Assembly (NCBI GenBank): GCA_013696665.1
Contig: JACCYC010000248.1
Coordinates: forward strand, 1 to 38,327
Reading direction: 5' to 3'
Source of the DNA: Burkholderiaceae bacterium
GTDB lineage: Bacteria; Pseudomonadota; Gammaproteobacteria; Burkholderiales; Burkholderiaceae_F
Length of the DNA: 38,327 nucleotides
The translations under genes were made by a program, and so were the position numbers. The stretch's first letter is position 1. Each line of letters begins with the position of its first letter. The notes beneath the pieces were generated by a model. It was not told where the DNA came from. It saw only the letters and a program-made list of their open reading frames with translations, and searched no databases. Shown in pieces: positions 15,790 through 23,644 of this stretch.

Positions 15790-17190
15790 TCAAATTATTT
15801 CGAAGTAGCGCTTGAGTTCCCAATCAGTCACGGCGTCCTGCCATTGACGCCATTCCCAGTCACGCGTTGCGGCAAAGTGATCGACGAAAGTGTCGCCGAA
15901 CCAATCGCGTGCCAGATCGCTGCGCCGGAAAATGTCCGTGGTTTCTTTGAGTGAGCGCGGCGCGCGCGCGATGTTGTCGGAGCCTTTGTTGGTGCCCGTC
16001 ACCGCAGGCGTAGTCAGCTTCAGGTTCTTCTCGATCCCGTGCAGGCCGGCCGCCAGCAGCGCCGCCACGGCGAGGTAGGGATTGATATCCGCACCGGGGC
16101 AACGCGTTTCAAGCCGCATGCTCTTGGAGGACCCCGGAATCACGCGAAAGCTCGCCGTGCGGTTGTCGATGGCCCACGTCGGCTTGACCGGCGCCCAGAA
16201 GCCATCGACGAGCCGCTTGTAGCTATTCACCGTCGGCCAGAACATTGGCGCAAATTCCATCAATGCGGCGATCTGACCGGCGAGAAAACTCTCGAACACC
16301 TTGCTCATTCCGGCCCGCGCCGTTTTCTTCGCGCCTTCATCAAAGAACAGATTTTTCTTGCCGTCCGTCATCGACTGGTGCACGTGGCCGCTGCAGCCGG
16401 GATACTGAGAGCTCCACTTCGCCATGAAGCTTGGAATGATTCCGAAATTTGCTCCGATTTCCTTGGCGCCGGTCTTGAATAGAACACCGCGATCAGCGCA
16501 CTCGAGCGCGTCGGAAAACTGGAGTGCCGCCTCGTAGACGCCGGGCCCGGTTTCGGTATGCAGCCCTTCGATCGGTACCCGAAACAGCAGCATCTCGTCC
16601 ATCAACGCATTGAAATACTCACGGTTGGCGTTTGAGCGCAGCAGCGAATATCCGAACATGCCCGGCGTCAGCGGCGTTGGATCGACACCTTTCTTTGCCG
16701 CCCAGCTTTGCGGTGTCTCCGCAAAATTGAACCACTCGAATTCCAGCCCGCACATCGGTTGCATGCCGAGCTTGGCAGCGCGCGCGATCACCTTCTTCAG
16801 CAACTGGCGGGGGCAAAGAGCGAACGGCGAGCCATCGGTGTTAATGAAGTCGCCGAGAAAAAACGGCACCTGATCGTCCCACGGCACGTTGCGTCCGGTC
16901 GCCATGTCGAGTTGCACCAGAACGTCCGGAAAGCCATGCTGCCATCCGATCACGTCGGCGTTGTCGTAAACGCTGTCGGTCATGTCCCAGCCAAACACGA
17001 CGTTGCAGAATCCAAACCCGCCGTCGACGGCCGACGCAAATTTGTCTTTGTGCAGGTATTTGCCGCGCAGGACACCGTCGATGTCGGTGACCGCAACCTT
17101 CACCTTTGACGATGCGTACGGGTGCACGGCCTTCAGCGGATCAGCCTGCGCGCCGCCGCGGGCCCCTGGCGATTTCGTTTTGCCTGCCAT
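15790..17190 (-). CDS. Glutamine synthetase family protein (gamma-glutamyl ligase type)
   Basis: A 466-residue member of the glutamine synthetase superfamily. The ATP-grasp-like active site is present: GLEFEWF (E150, E152), HTETGPGVYEAAL (E213, E220), CSGHVHQS (His269/271), NRTASFRVIPGS (R349) and RLETRCPGADINPYLAVAALLAAGL. The N-terminal beta-grasp (VKVAVTDIDGVLRGKYL) is of the shorter type found in PuuA-like gamma-glutamylpolyamine synthetases and related ligases, not of housekeeping GlnA. The usual GlnA adenylylation tyrosine region is not recognisable. ATG at 17190 has GGAG six bases upstream; GTG at 17193 is too close to it. Substrate may be an amine such as putrescine, ethanolamine or isopropylamine. 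A PuuD-type amidotransferase occurs 15 kb away, but not in the same unit. Confidence 0.9.
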   Translation of the reverse strand: MAGKTKSPGARGGAQADPLKAVHPYASSKVKVAVTDIDGVLRGKYLHKDKFASAVDGGFGFCNVVFGWDMTDSVYDNADVIGWQHGFPDVLVQLDMATGRNVPWDDQVPFFLGDFINTDGSPFALCPRQLLKKVIARAAKLGMQPMCGLEFEWFNFAETPQSWAAKKGVDPTPLTPGMFGYSLLRSNANREYFNALMDEMLLFRVPIEGLHTETGPGVYEAALQFSDALECADRGVLFKTGAKEIGANFGIIPSFMAKWSSQYPGCSGHVHQSMTDGKKNLFFDEGAKKTARAGMSKVFESFLAGQIAALMEFAPMFWPTVNSYKRLVDGFWAPVKPTWAIDNRTASFRVIPGSSKSMRLETRCPGADINPYLAVAALLAAGLHGIEKNLKLTTPAVTGTNKGSDNIARAPRSLKETTDIFRRSDLARDWFGDTFVDHFAATRDWEWRQWQDAVTDWELKRYFEII

Positions 17191-17249
17191 CACAATCTCC
17201 TTTGAGGACAGTCTGAATCAGCGCACGGGAAAAGTCCAAGCGTCTCCCC

Positions 17250-17255
17250 TACAAT
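17250..17255 (+). promoter_or_regulatory. Possible -10 element (TACAAT) upstream of the zinc-ribbon gene
   Basis: TACAAT at 17250-17255 matches the -10 consensus at 5 of 6 positions and lies in the 93-bp divergent gap between the glutamine synthetase-like gene and the FmdB-like gene. A start near 17262 would leave a leader of about 20 nt. No good -35 is seen at the right distance. Confidence 0.4.
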
Positions 17256-17283
17256 CGCGGGTTCGTCTTTTGAAAAGAATGCG

Positions 17284-17751
17284 ATGCCGATTTACGCGTA
17301 CAAATGCGCGGAGTGCGGACATGAGATGGAGGCGATCCAGAAAATGTCCGATGCGCTGCTGACTGCATGCCCGAGCTGTGGCAAGCCAACGCTCGTCAAA
17401 CAGGTGACCGCCGCGGGCTTTCATCTAAAGGGCAGTGGCTGGTACGTGACTGACTTCCGCGACGGTGGCAGCAAGAAGAAGGACGCGGGCAAGGCCGAAG
17501 AAAAGGCAAAGACAGAAACATCGGAAGGTTCGGCCGATGCAAAGACAGATATCAAGGGCGACGCCAAACCGGACCCGAAAGCCGGAGGTGCTCCCGCGTC
17601 GGATTCACAAAGCGCGCCCAAGACAGAGACCAAGACGGAGTCAAAGGCCGAAACAAAACCCGAATCTGGCAGCAAACCGGCTGTAGCGCCCGCTCCGCCT
17701 GCGCCGCGCGATAGCAGCAAAGCGGGCGGCACCTCGGGTGGTACAGGCTGA
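17284..17751 (+). CDS. FmdB-family zinc ribbon protein with long low-complexity tail
   Basis: A 155-residue protein. Residues 1-60 form the FmdB/CxxC_CxxC_SSSS regulatory-protein domain: MPIYAYKCAECGHEME with CxxC at 8 and 11, CPSCG with CxxC at 29 and 32, and FHLKGSGWYVTDF, the conserved end. Members are small zinc-ribbon proteins of poorly known function, often called putative regulatory proteins. From about residue 60 on, the chain is a disordered Lys/Glu/Thr/Pro/Ala-rich tail with repeated TETK and KPE units. It begins a rightward run: DUF502 follows after 6 bp, then aspS. This order is a recurring betaproteobacterial arrangement. Confidence 0.92.
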   Translation: MPIYAYKCAECGHEMEAIQKMSDALLTACPSCGKPTLVKQVTAAGFHLKGSGWYVTDFRDGGSKKKDAGKAEEKAKTETSEGSADAKTDIKGDAKPDPKAGGAPASDSQSAPKTETKTESKAETKPESGSKPAVAPAPPAPRDSSKAGGTSGGTG

Positions 17752-17757
17752 CGCCGC

Positions 17758-18393
17758 ATGCTCAAAAGATATCTGGTGGCCGGGTTGCTTGTGTGGATCC
17801 CCCTCGCGATCACAATCTGGGTGCTCAATCTGATCGTCGGCACAATGGATCAGACGCTGCTGTTGCTCCCACCAACCTGGCGGCCCGACGCGCTTCTGCC
17901 GTTTCACATCCCTGGCCTAGGACTGCTGTTGTCGCTGGTGATCGTGCTCGCAACCGGCGTTCTGGCTGCCAACATCATCGGCGAGCGCCTGCTGCGGTGG
18001 TGGCACGGCCTGCTCAACCGGATTCCGATCGTGCGATCGATCTATTCGAGCGTCAAGCAGATTTCGGACACGCTTTTGGCGACGCGCGGCCAGTCGTTTC
18101 GCAAAGTCGTGATGATCGAGTTCCCGCAACGCGGCCAATGGACGCTTGGTTTCGTCGTCGGTTCGCCGGGTATCAAGATTTCGGAAATTACGGCTTCAAA
18201 TGCGATCACGGTGTACGTGCCTACTGCCCCGAATCCGACGTCGGGATATGTATTGGTGCTGCGGCCGGAAGATGTGCGCGAAGTCGACATCAGTGTTGAC
18301 GATGCGCTTAAGTTTCATATTTCGCTTGGCGTCGTTTCGCCGCGCGTCAGCACTCGCGTCCCGCGCTCCGCGGTCGCCAACCCGTTGACTTAA
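17758..18393 (+). CDS. DUF502 family membrane protein
   Basis: A 211-residue protein of the DUF502 family, function unknown. Two transmembrane helices are visible at about 4-27 (YLVAGLLVWIPLAITIWVL) and 52-75 (GLGLLLSLVIVLATGVLAA). The conserved loop RIPIVRSIYSSVKQISDTLL and the strand VVMIEFPQRGQWTLGFVVG follow, then the characteristic VYVPTAPNPTSGYVLVL, which in this family is nearly invariant. It sits 6 bp after the zinc-ribbon gene and 37 bp before aspS, and is likely co-transcribed with both. In plants, related proteins (LCV/COV) are membrane proteins linked to vascular patterning, which gives no direct bacterial function. Confidence 0.93.
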   Translation: MLKRYLVAGLLVWIPLAITIWVLNLIVGTMDQTLLLLPPTWRPDALLPFHIPGLGLLLSLVIVLATGVLAANIIGERLLRWWHGLLNRIPIVRSIYSSVKQISDTLLATRGQSFRKVVMIEFPQRGQWTLGFVVGSPGIKISEITASNAITVYVPTAPNPTSGYVLVLRPEDVREVDISVDDALKFHISLGVVSPRVSTRVPRSAVANPLT

Positions 18394-18430
18394 GTTGCGT
18401 GTCTGCAAAAGCGCACACACATTCCTGAAC

Positions 18431-20254
18431 ATGAAACGTACTGAATACGCGGGCCTGGTCGACGCGACGTTTGTTGGCAAGACGGTGACCTTGTTCGGCT
18501 GGGTGCACCGTCGGCGGGACCACGGCGGCGTGATCTTCATAGACCTGCGCGATCGTGAGGGGATGGTGCAGGTGGTATGCGACCCTGATAGCGCTGATGT
18601 GTTTGCATCGGCTGAAAAAATCCGCAGCGAATATTGTCTTCAGGTCGTGGGAGAAGTCAGGCGCCGGCCCGAGGGCACCGTCAACACAACGCTGGTGTCA
18701 GGCGAAGTGGAAGTGCTGTGCCGTGAGCTCACCATCCTGAACCCGTCGGTGCCGATACCATTTCAGCTTGACGACGACAATTTGTCCGAGACGACGCGCC
18801 TGACCCATCGGGTTCTGGATTTGCGTCGGCCGGCGATGCAAAAAAACATGATGCTGCGGTATCGGGTCAGCATGGCGGTGCGCAAATATCTCGACGCCGC
18901 CGGCTTTATCGACATCGAAACGCCGATGCTCACGCGCAGCACGCCCGAAGGCGCGCGCGACTATCTCGTACCGTCACGGGTGCATCCCGGCGCTTTTTTC
19001 GCGTTGCCGCAGTCGCCGCAGCTCTTCAAGCAGCTGCTGATGGTTGCCGGCTTCGATCGCTACTACCAGATCGTCAAATGTTTTCGCGACGAAGATCTGC
19101 GTGCAGATAGGCAGCCCGAATTCACGCAGATCGATATTGAAACTTCGTTCGTCGACGAAGTTCGGATCCGCGAAATGATGGAAGAAATGATCCGTGTCGT
19201 GTTCGACGAAGTGCTTGCAGTGAAGCTGCCCGCTCCATTTCCGGTGATGAGTCATGCCGACGCGATGCGGCAGTATGGGTCTGACAAGCCTGATTTGCGG
19301 ATTGGTCTGCAGCTGACCGACTTGACCGACGCGATGGGCGACGTGGATTTCAAGGTGTTCAGAAATGCTGCGGAAATGAAGGACGGCAAGGTCGTCGCGC
19401 TGCGGATACCGGGCGGTGGCGAACTGCCTCGCTCCGAGATCGATGCATACACGACCTTTGTCAAGATTTACGGGGCCAAGGGTCTTGCATACGTTAAGGT
19501 CAACCAAGTCGCCAACGACGCTGAAAAAATGCGCCAGGGGTTGCAGAGCCCGATCATCAAGAACCTGCATGATGCGTCACTGGCCGCCATCGTCGAGCGC
19601 ACGGGTGCAAATGACGGCGACCTGATCTTCTTCGGAGCTGATCGCGCCAAGGTTGTCTACGACGCGCTCGGAGCATTGCGTATGAAGATCGGGCACAGCG
19701 AATTCGGCCGCGCGCGCGGACTGTCGAGCGAGGGCTGGCGCCCGCTGTGGGTCGTTGACTTTCCGATGTTTGAGTACGACGAAGAGGGTCAGCGGTATGT
19801 CGCGGCCCATCATCCGTTCACGAGTCCGAAGGATGGCCACGAGGATCACCTTGCAACCGATCCGGCGCGCGCTCTAGCCAAGGCCTATGACATGGTGCTC
19901 AATGGCTGGGAGATCGGCGGAGGGTCGATCCGCATTCACCGCGAGGAAGTTCAGAGCAAGGTCTTCCGTGCTTTGAAGATCGACGCTGAGGAAGCGGGTG
20001 AGAAATTCGGTTTCCTGCTCGACGCACTTCAGTACGGCGCTCCTCCGCATGGCGGCATCGCCTTTGGGCTCGACCGAATCGTCACGTTAATGGCGGGAGC
20101 CGAATCGATCCGCGATGTGATCGCATTCCCGAAGACGCAGCGCGCGCAATGTTTGCTGACGCAGGCACCCAGTACTGTCGATGAAAAGCAGCTGCGGGAG
20201 CTGCACATTCGCGTGCGCGGCGAGTCCAAGACTGTGGAACCGCGAGTGGCCTAG
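18431..20254 (+). CDS. aspS: Aspartyl-tRNA synthetase, probably non-discriminating (Asp/Asn)
   Basis: A 607-residue class IIb synthetase that charges tRNA-Asp with aspartate. The N-terminal OB-fold anticodon domain is followed by motif 2 (FRDEDLRADRQPEFTQID, about 218-235), the bacterial GAD insert, and motif 3 (GIAFGLDRIVTLMAG) near the C-terminus; QSPQLFKQ at about 194-201 is the Asp-binding flipping-loop region. Position 31 is His (RRRDHGG) and position 82 is Gly (RPEGTVN). As I recall, this His/Gly pair in Pseudomonas aeruginosa AspRS allows tRNA-Asn to be misacylated, so this enzyme is probably non-discriminating and would need GatCAB. ATG at 18431 is used because the frame upstream starts only with a TTG inside the gap. 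Confidence 0.96.
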   Translation: MKRTEYAGLVDATFVGKTVTLFGWVHRRRDHGGVIFIDLRDREGMVQVVCDPDSADVFASAEKIRSEYCLQVVGEVRRRPEGTVNTTLVSGEVEVLCRELTILNPSVPIPFQLDDDNLSETTRLTHRVLDLRRPAMQKNMMLRYRVSMAVRKYLDAAGFIDIETPMLTRSTPEGARDYLVPSRVHPGAFFALPQSPQLFKQLLMVAGFDRYYQIVKCFRDEDLRADRQPEFTQIDIETSFVDEVRIREMMEEMIRVVFDEVLAVKLPAPFPVMSHADAMRQYGSDKPDLRIGLQLTDLTDAMGDVDFKVFRNAAEMKDGKVVALRIPGGGELPRSEIDAYTTFVKIYGAKGLAYVKVNQVANDAEKMRQGLQSPIIKNLHDASLAAIVERTGANDGDLIFFGADRAKVVYDALGALRMKIGHSEFGRARGLSSEGWRPLWVVDFPMFEYDEEGQRYVAAHHPFTSPKDGHEDHLATDPARALAKAYDMVLNGWEIGGGSIRIHREEVQSKVFRALKIDAEEAGEKFGFLLDALQYGAPPHGGIAFGLDRIVTLMAGAESIRDVIAFPKTQRAQCLLTQAPSTVDEKQLRELHIRVRGESKTVEPRVA

Positions 20255-20266
20255 CGCGTCGGACGG

Positions 20267-20728
20267 ATGAAGCTTCCGGAGTCGGTGCTGGTCGTTATTC
20301 ACACGCCAGCATTGGACGTGCTGCTGGTCGAGCGAACAGACCACCCGGGTTTCTGGCAGTCGATCACTGGCAGCCGCAATACCGCCGGCGAGCCTTTGCG
20401 GACCACATGTGTGCGTGAAGTCGCCGAAGAAACGGGGCTTATCGTGTCACCCGATCAACTCGATGACTGGCACCTTAGCCATCGTTTCCGTATTTACGAG
20501 GACTGGCGTCATCGGTATGCATTGGGTGTTACGCACAATACGGAGCATGTTTTCGCGCTTTGCTTGCCGCGCACGTTTGCTCCACGACTCGATCCCCGGG
20601 AGCATCTTGCCTATCGCTGGCTTAAGTGGCATGAAGCAGCCGAAGCGTGTTTCTCATGGTCTAACGCCGATGCGATCCGGCGATTGCACGTTGGGGCACC
20701 GGGTTGTCAGGCAACTGCTCGCGGTTAG
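20267..20728 (+). CDS. nudB: NUDIX hydrolase, dihydroneopterin triphosphate diphosphatase
   Basis: A 153-residue Nudix protein. The Nudix box is GSRNTAGEPLRTTCVREVAEETGL-like and begins at about residue 36, with REVAEETG carrying the metal-binding glutamates. The N-terminal ESVLVVIHTPALDVLLVER, the WQSITGSR loop and the aromatic HRYALGVTHNTEHVFAL match NudB, which removes pyrophosphate from dihydroneopterin triphosphate in folate synthesis. The Gly-to-Glu spacing in the Nudix box is one residue longer than the textbook consensus, which also fits its betaproteobacterial relatives. It starts 12 bp after aspS, the same arrangement as in many Burkholderiales. The 3' end overlaps the likely start of the next gene. 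Confidence 0.88.
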   Translation: MKLPESVLVVIHTPALDVLLVERTDHPGFWQSITGSRNTAGEPLRTTCVREVAEETGLIVSPDQLDDWHLSHRFRIYEDWRHRYALGVTHNTEHVFALCLPRTFAPRLDPREHLAYRWLKWHEAAEACFSWSNADAIRRLHVGAPGCQATARG

Positions 20729-21326
20729 CCTCGCGTTTTACGGGCTGCTCGGCGCGCATGCCGCCAGCGAAGCGCAAAGCTTGCCCGTCATTTCCGTCGA
20801 GCGCGACGGCGATACGTTTCACGTGACAGCACGCGCCAGTGTCGCAGTCGATCCGCGCATTGCGTGGGATACGATTACCGACTATGAACACATGCGCGAA
20901 TTCCTCCCGAATATCGACCGCTCACGGGTTGTTTCGCGCAACGGCGCGCGCGTCGTCGTCGAGCATGTTGGCCAGTTTCCACTGTTCCTGTTCGACATTC
21001 CGGTGCGTGTGCGTCTCGCGGTGACTCAACAGCCGTATGAGCGCGTCGTCGCGCGCTCCGAATCGGGCGACATCGATGGTGAGCCGCAGACACTTCGATC
21101 GTTTTCAGGCAGCTACGAGTTGACGGTGGTAACGATCGAACGTCGTGCGGGAGTCCGGCTCGTCTACGAGTCGCATTTCGAGATGGCCGAACCGTTGCCG
21201 CCAATCGTCGGTGATCTGTTCGGCACAGCGATGGTGACCAAGACGGTGCGCCGGCAGTTCGAGGCAATGCTGCGCGAGATGGCGCGCCGACAGGCGGCGC
21301 GTGCGTCAATCGAAAAGCCGCAATGA
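20670..21326 (+). CDS. Periplasmic SRPBCC (START-like) family protein
   Basis: A protein of about 218 residues. After an N-terminal signal sequence (VVRQLLAVSLAFYGLLGAHAAS) comes a single SRPBCC ligand-binding fold of the Coq10/polyketide-cyclase type: VTARASVAVDPRIAWDTITDYEHMREFLPNI is the standard first beta-helix part, and the long C-terminal helix ends TKTVRRQFEAMLREMARRQ. These proteins bind hydrophobic ligands; an exported one may carry a lipid in the periplasm. The start is unsure. ATG at 20670 lies 59 bp inside nudB, and TTG at 20691 would give a tidier signal peptide. Its TGA overlaps the ATG of the next lipoprotein (ATGA), so the two are probably made together. Confidence 0.8.
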   Translation: MRSGDCTLGHRVVRQLLAVSLAFYGLLGAHAASEAQSLPVISVERDGDTFHVTARASVAVDPRIAWDTITDYEHMREFLPNIDRSRVVSRNGARVVVEHVGQFPLFLFDIPVRVRLAVTQQPYERVVARSESGDIDGEPQTLRSFSGSYELTVVTIERRAGVRLVYESHFEMAEPLPPIVGDLFGTAMVTKTVRRQFEAMLREMARRQAARASIEKPQ

Positions 21327-22801
21327 TCTCTGCCGCACGCATCGGGTGGCCTCGACTGGCAGTACCAGGCCTGTGGCTCATGCTCGCGCTCGGAGGATGC
21401 GCAACCGTCGACCCGTACGCGGCGGCGCCGATGATGCAGCATCTCGATCGCGATGATGCAGTTGGCTACTGCGCGCGCCTATTCGCCGATGCCGATCGGC
21501 GGGTTGATTCTCTCGGGGTTCGCGATGCCGAAGCGCCGAGAATAGAAGGCTTCCCCTATCTGCGCGTCGACCGCTTCAGCGCCGCGCTTGCTGGCCGCGC
21601 TAAAAGCGCGGCGCAGCAGGATGCATGGCGCACGCGCTTACAGCAGCTAGACGAAATCGGACGCGATACCGAGCTGCCGAATGCCGCGGTGAGCATTGAA
21701 GACCTGCGACGCTGCCGCTCGCTGCTCGCCGCTGCCGATACTGCGGCATTCGGGCCGCTGCAGCGCGCGGCGAAGGTGCCCGTTAACTACAGCAGTGCGA
21801 TGCGCACTGTCGGCGTGTACCCGCTCGCTCGACTGCTGTTTGCCGCGGGCGTATCCACATGGCAGAAGGAAATCCAATCGGTGTTCGCCGCGCCGATCGA
21901 TGCGTTGCCCGTAAAGGGTCGGCTGCAAACCTATGTGCCCCGGGTTCAGACATTCGCTAACGTAGGACCGCTCGCGCAAGATGCATTGGGAGTGCCGGTG
22001 CTATCGCGCATCGACCTCGATGCTTTGCTGGCGCGACACGCGCCGGAACTTCAGATCGACGTCGACGCACCCTATGACTTGCCCGGTGCCTTGACGCTTG
22101 ATGCCGATGACCGCGTGACGGTTGACCACGCGGCGCCGGTTGCCTACACACGATTGGCCTACACGGTGATCGGGGGCTTGATTCATCCGCAGCTGATCTA
22201 CACGTTCTGGTTCAGCGAACGCCCGAGACGCGGCGAATTGGACCTTCTGTCGGGCCAGCTGGACGGCGTTGTATGGCGCGTCACTCTTGATAATGAGGGC
22301 GCGGCGCTTGTCTACGACAGCATGCACGCCTGCGGGTGTTATCACCTATTTTTCCCTACCGAGAGGGTCGCGGCGCGCCCGTTGCCTGCAACACTTGACG
22401 AGAGTCTGTTCATTCCACAGCAGGTGCGGCGTGTCGAGCGCCACGAACGGATCAAGTTGCGGATCGAGTCGGGCACACATTACCTACAACGCGTGCAGGT
22501 CATCTCGACAAGCGAAGCATCGGCGACGCAAGCATCGGCAACGACGGCGGTTCCGTACATGCTGCAGGACGAGCGCACCGTCACGATGCTTGGGCGTCGT
22601 GGCGATGGAACGCGCAGCGCTTTCGGCCCCGATGGGCTTGTTGCGGGGAGCGAGCGCGCGGAGCGATGGTTTTTTTGGCCGATGGGCATCGTGTCGGCCG
22701 GGCAGATGCGGCAATGGGGACACCACGCAACTGCATTTGTCGGTCGTAGACACTTTGACGACCCACTGCTTTTCGACGTTTATTTCGAGATTGTTCACTA
22801 G
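21323..22801 (+). CDS. Large lipoprotein of unknown function
   Basis: A 492-residue exported protein. The signal has a good lipobox, LGGC with the lipidated Cys near residue 26, followed by ATVDPYAAAP. The mature chain has mixed alpha/beta character without a family name I recognise. A striking patch, YDSMHACGCYHLFFPTE near residue 330-346, clusters two Cys, two His and aromatic residues and could bind metal or be redox-active. The C-terminus RRHFDDPLLFDVYFEIVH looks like a structured end. ATG overlaps the stop of the SRPBCC gene, so the pair probably functions together in the envelope. It precedes an EEP hydrolase and clsB, which hints at a phospholipid or membrane role. That link is inference. 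Confidence 0.82.
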   Translation: MISAARIGWPRLAVPGLWLMLALGGCATVDPYAAAPMMQHLDRDDAVGYCARLFADADRRVDSLGVRDAEAPRIEGFPYLRVDRFSAALAGRAKSAAQQDAWRTRLQQLDEIGRDTELPNAAVSIEDLRRCRSLLAAADTAAFGPLQRAAKVPVNYSSAMRTVGVYPLARLLFAAGVSTWQKEIQSVFAAPIDALPVKGRLQTYVPRVQTFANVGPLAQDALGVPVLSRIDLDALLARHAPELQIDVDAPYDLPGALTLDADDRVTVDHAAPVAYTRLAYTVIGGLIHPQLIYTFWFSERPRRGELDLLSGQLDGVVWRVTLDNEGAALVYDSMHACGCYHLFFPTERVAARPLPATLDESLFIPQQVRRVERHERIKLRIESGTHYLQRVQVISTSEASATQASATTAVPYMLQDERTVTMLGRRGDGTRSAFGPDGLVAGSERAERWFFWPMGIVSAGQMRQWGHHATAFVGRRHFDDPLLFDVYFEIVH

Positions 22802-22833
22802 GACTCAGGCGAAATGGTTCTTCCGTCTCAATC

Positions 22834-23643
22834 ATGAAGCTTCGCGTCGCCACCTACAACATTCACAAGGGCGTGATGGGACTGCAGCAGAAAGTCCGGA
22901 TTCACGACGTCAAGCTCGCTTTGCATTCGATTAACGCGGATATTGTTTTTCTGCAGGAAGTGCAGGACAAAAACGATCGCATGGTCAGCCGCAATGGCTA
23001 CCCCCAGGGAACACAGCTCGACTTCCTCTGCACGGGCAACTATCTGCATCGTGCGTATGGGATGAACGCGGTCTACCCGCACGGCCATCACGGCAATGCA
23101 ATTGTTTCGCGTCACGCGATCGGCCGCCATTTGAATCACGATATTTCAGACCACGCGCTCGAGAAGCGAGGACTGTTACACGCGGTGTCGCATGTCAAAA
23201 CGGTAAAGGGCCCGCTTGACATTCATCTGATCAATACGCATTTCGGCCTGATCAAGCGCAGCCGCGTGCGGCAGGCCGAGTTTCTGATCCAGTTCGTGAA
23301 ATCCGAAATTCCGAACAAAGCGCCGCTGATCATCGCCGGCGACTTTAATGACTGGCAGCACGGCGTAGACGAGGTCCTGCATCGAGAGCTCGATGTGTTC
23401 GAAGCAGCGTCTGAATTCAACCGCCGTCAATCGAAGCCGCGATTGCGCGACCGGCTCGTGCCCTGGCGCGAGTTGCCTCGTTCACACGTAGCGCGTACGT
23501 ATCCGAGCGTGATGCCATGGCTGCAACTCGATCGCATTTACCTGCGCGGGTTCAAAGTCAGCGATGTGCATGTGCCGAAAGGGGTCGAGTGGCGTAAGCG
23601 CTCCGACCATATGCCATTGATCGCGGACCTGGAAGTCGCTTGA
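22834..23643 (+). CDS. Endonuclease/exonuclease/phosphatase (EEP) family hydrolase
   Basis: A 269-residue EEP-fold protein with the metal-dependent phosphodiesterase site: VATYNIHKG (N9), FLQEVQ (E42), INTHFGL, IIAGDFNDWQ and RSDHMPLIADL in order. No signal peptide is present. Family members cleave DNA, RNA, phospholipids or phosphoinositides. Its gene ends one base before the clsB ATG, a fixed pairing in betaproteobacteria, and in E. coli a similar gene (ybhP) precedes clsB (ybhO). This suggests a role linked to cardiolipin synthesis or phospholipid hydrolysis, not DNA repair. Confidence 0.9.
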   Translation: MKLRVATYNIHKGVMGLQQKVRIHDVKLALHSINADIVFLQEVQDKNDRMVSRNGYPQGTQLDFLCTGNYLHRAYGMNAVYPHGHHGNAIVSRHAIGRHLNHDISDHALEKRGLLHAVSHVKTVKGPLDIHLINTHFGLIKRSRVRQAEFLIQFVKSEIPNKAPLIIAGDFNDWQHGVDEVLHRELDVFEAASEFNRRQSKPRLRDRLVPWRELPRSHVARTYPSVMPWLQLDRIYLRGFKVSDVHVPKGVEWRKRSDHMPLIADLEVA

Positions 23644-23644
23644 T

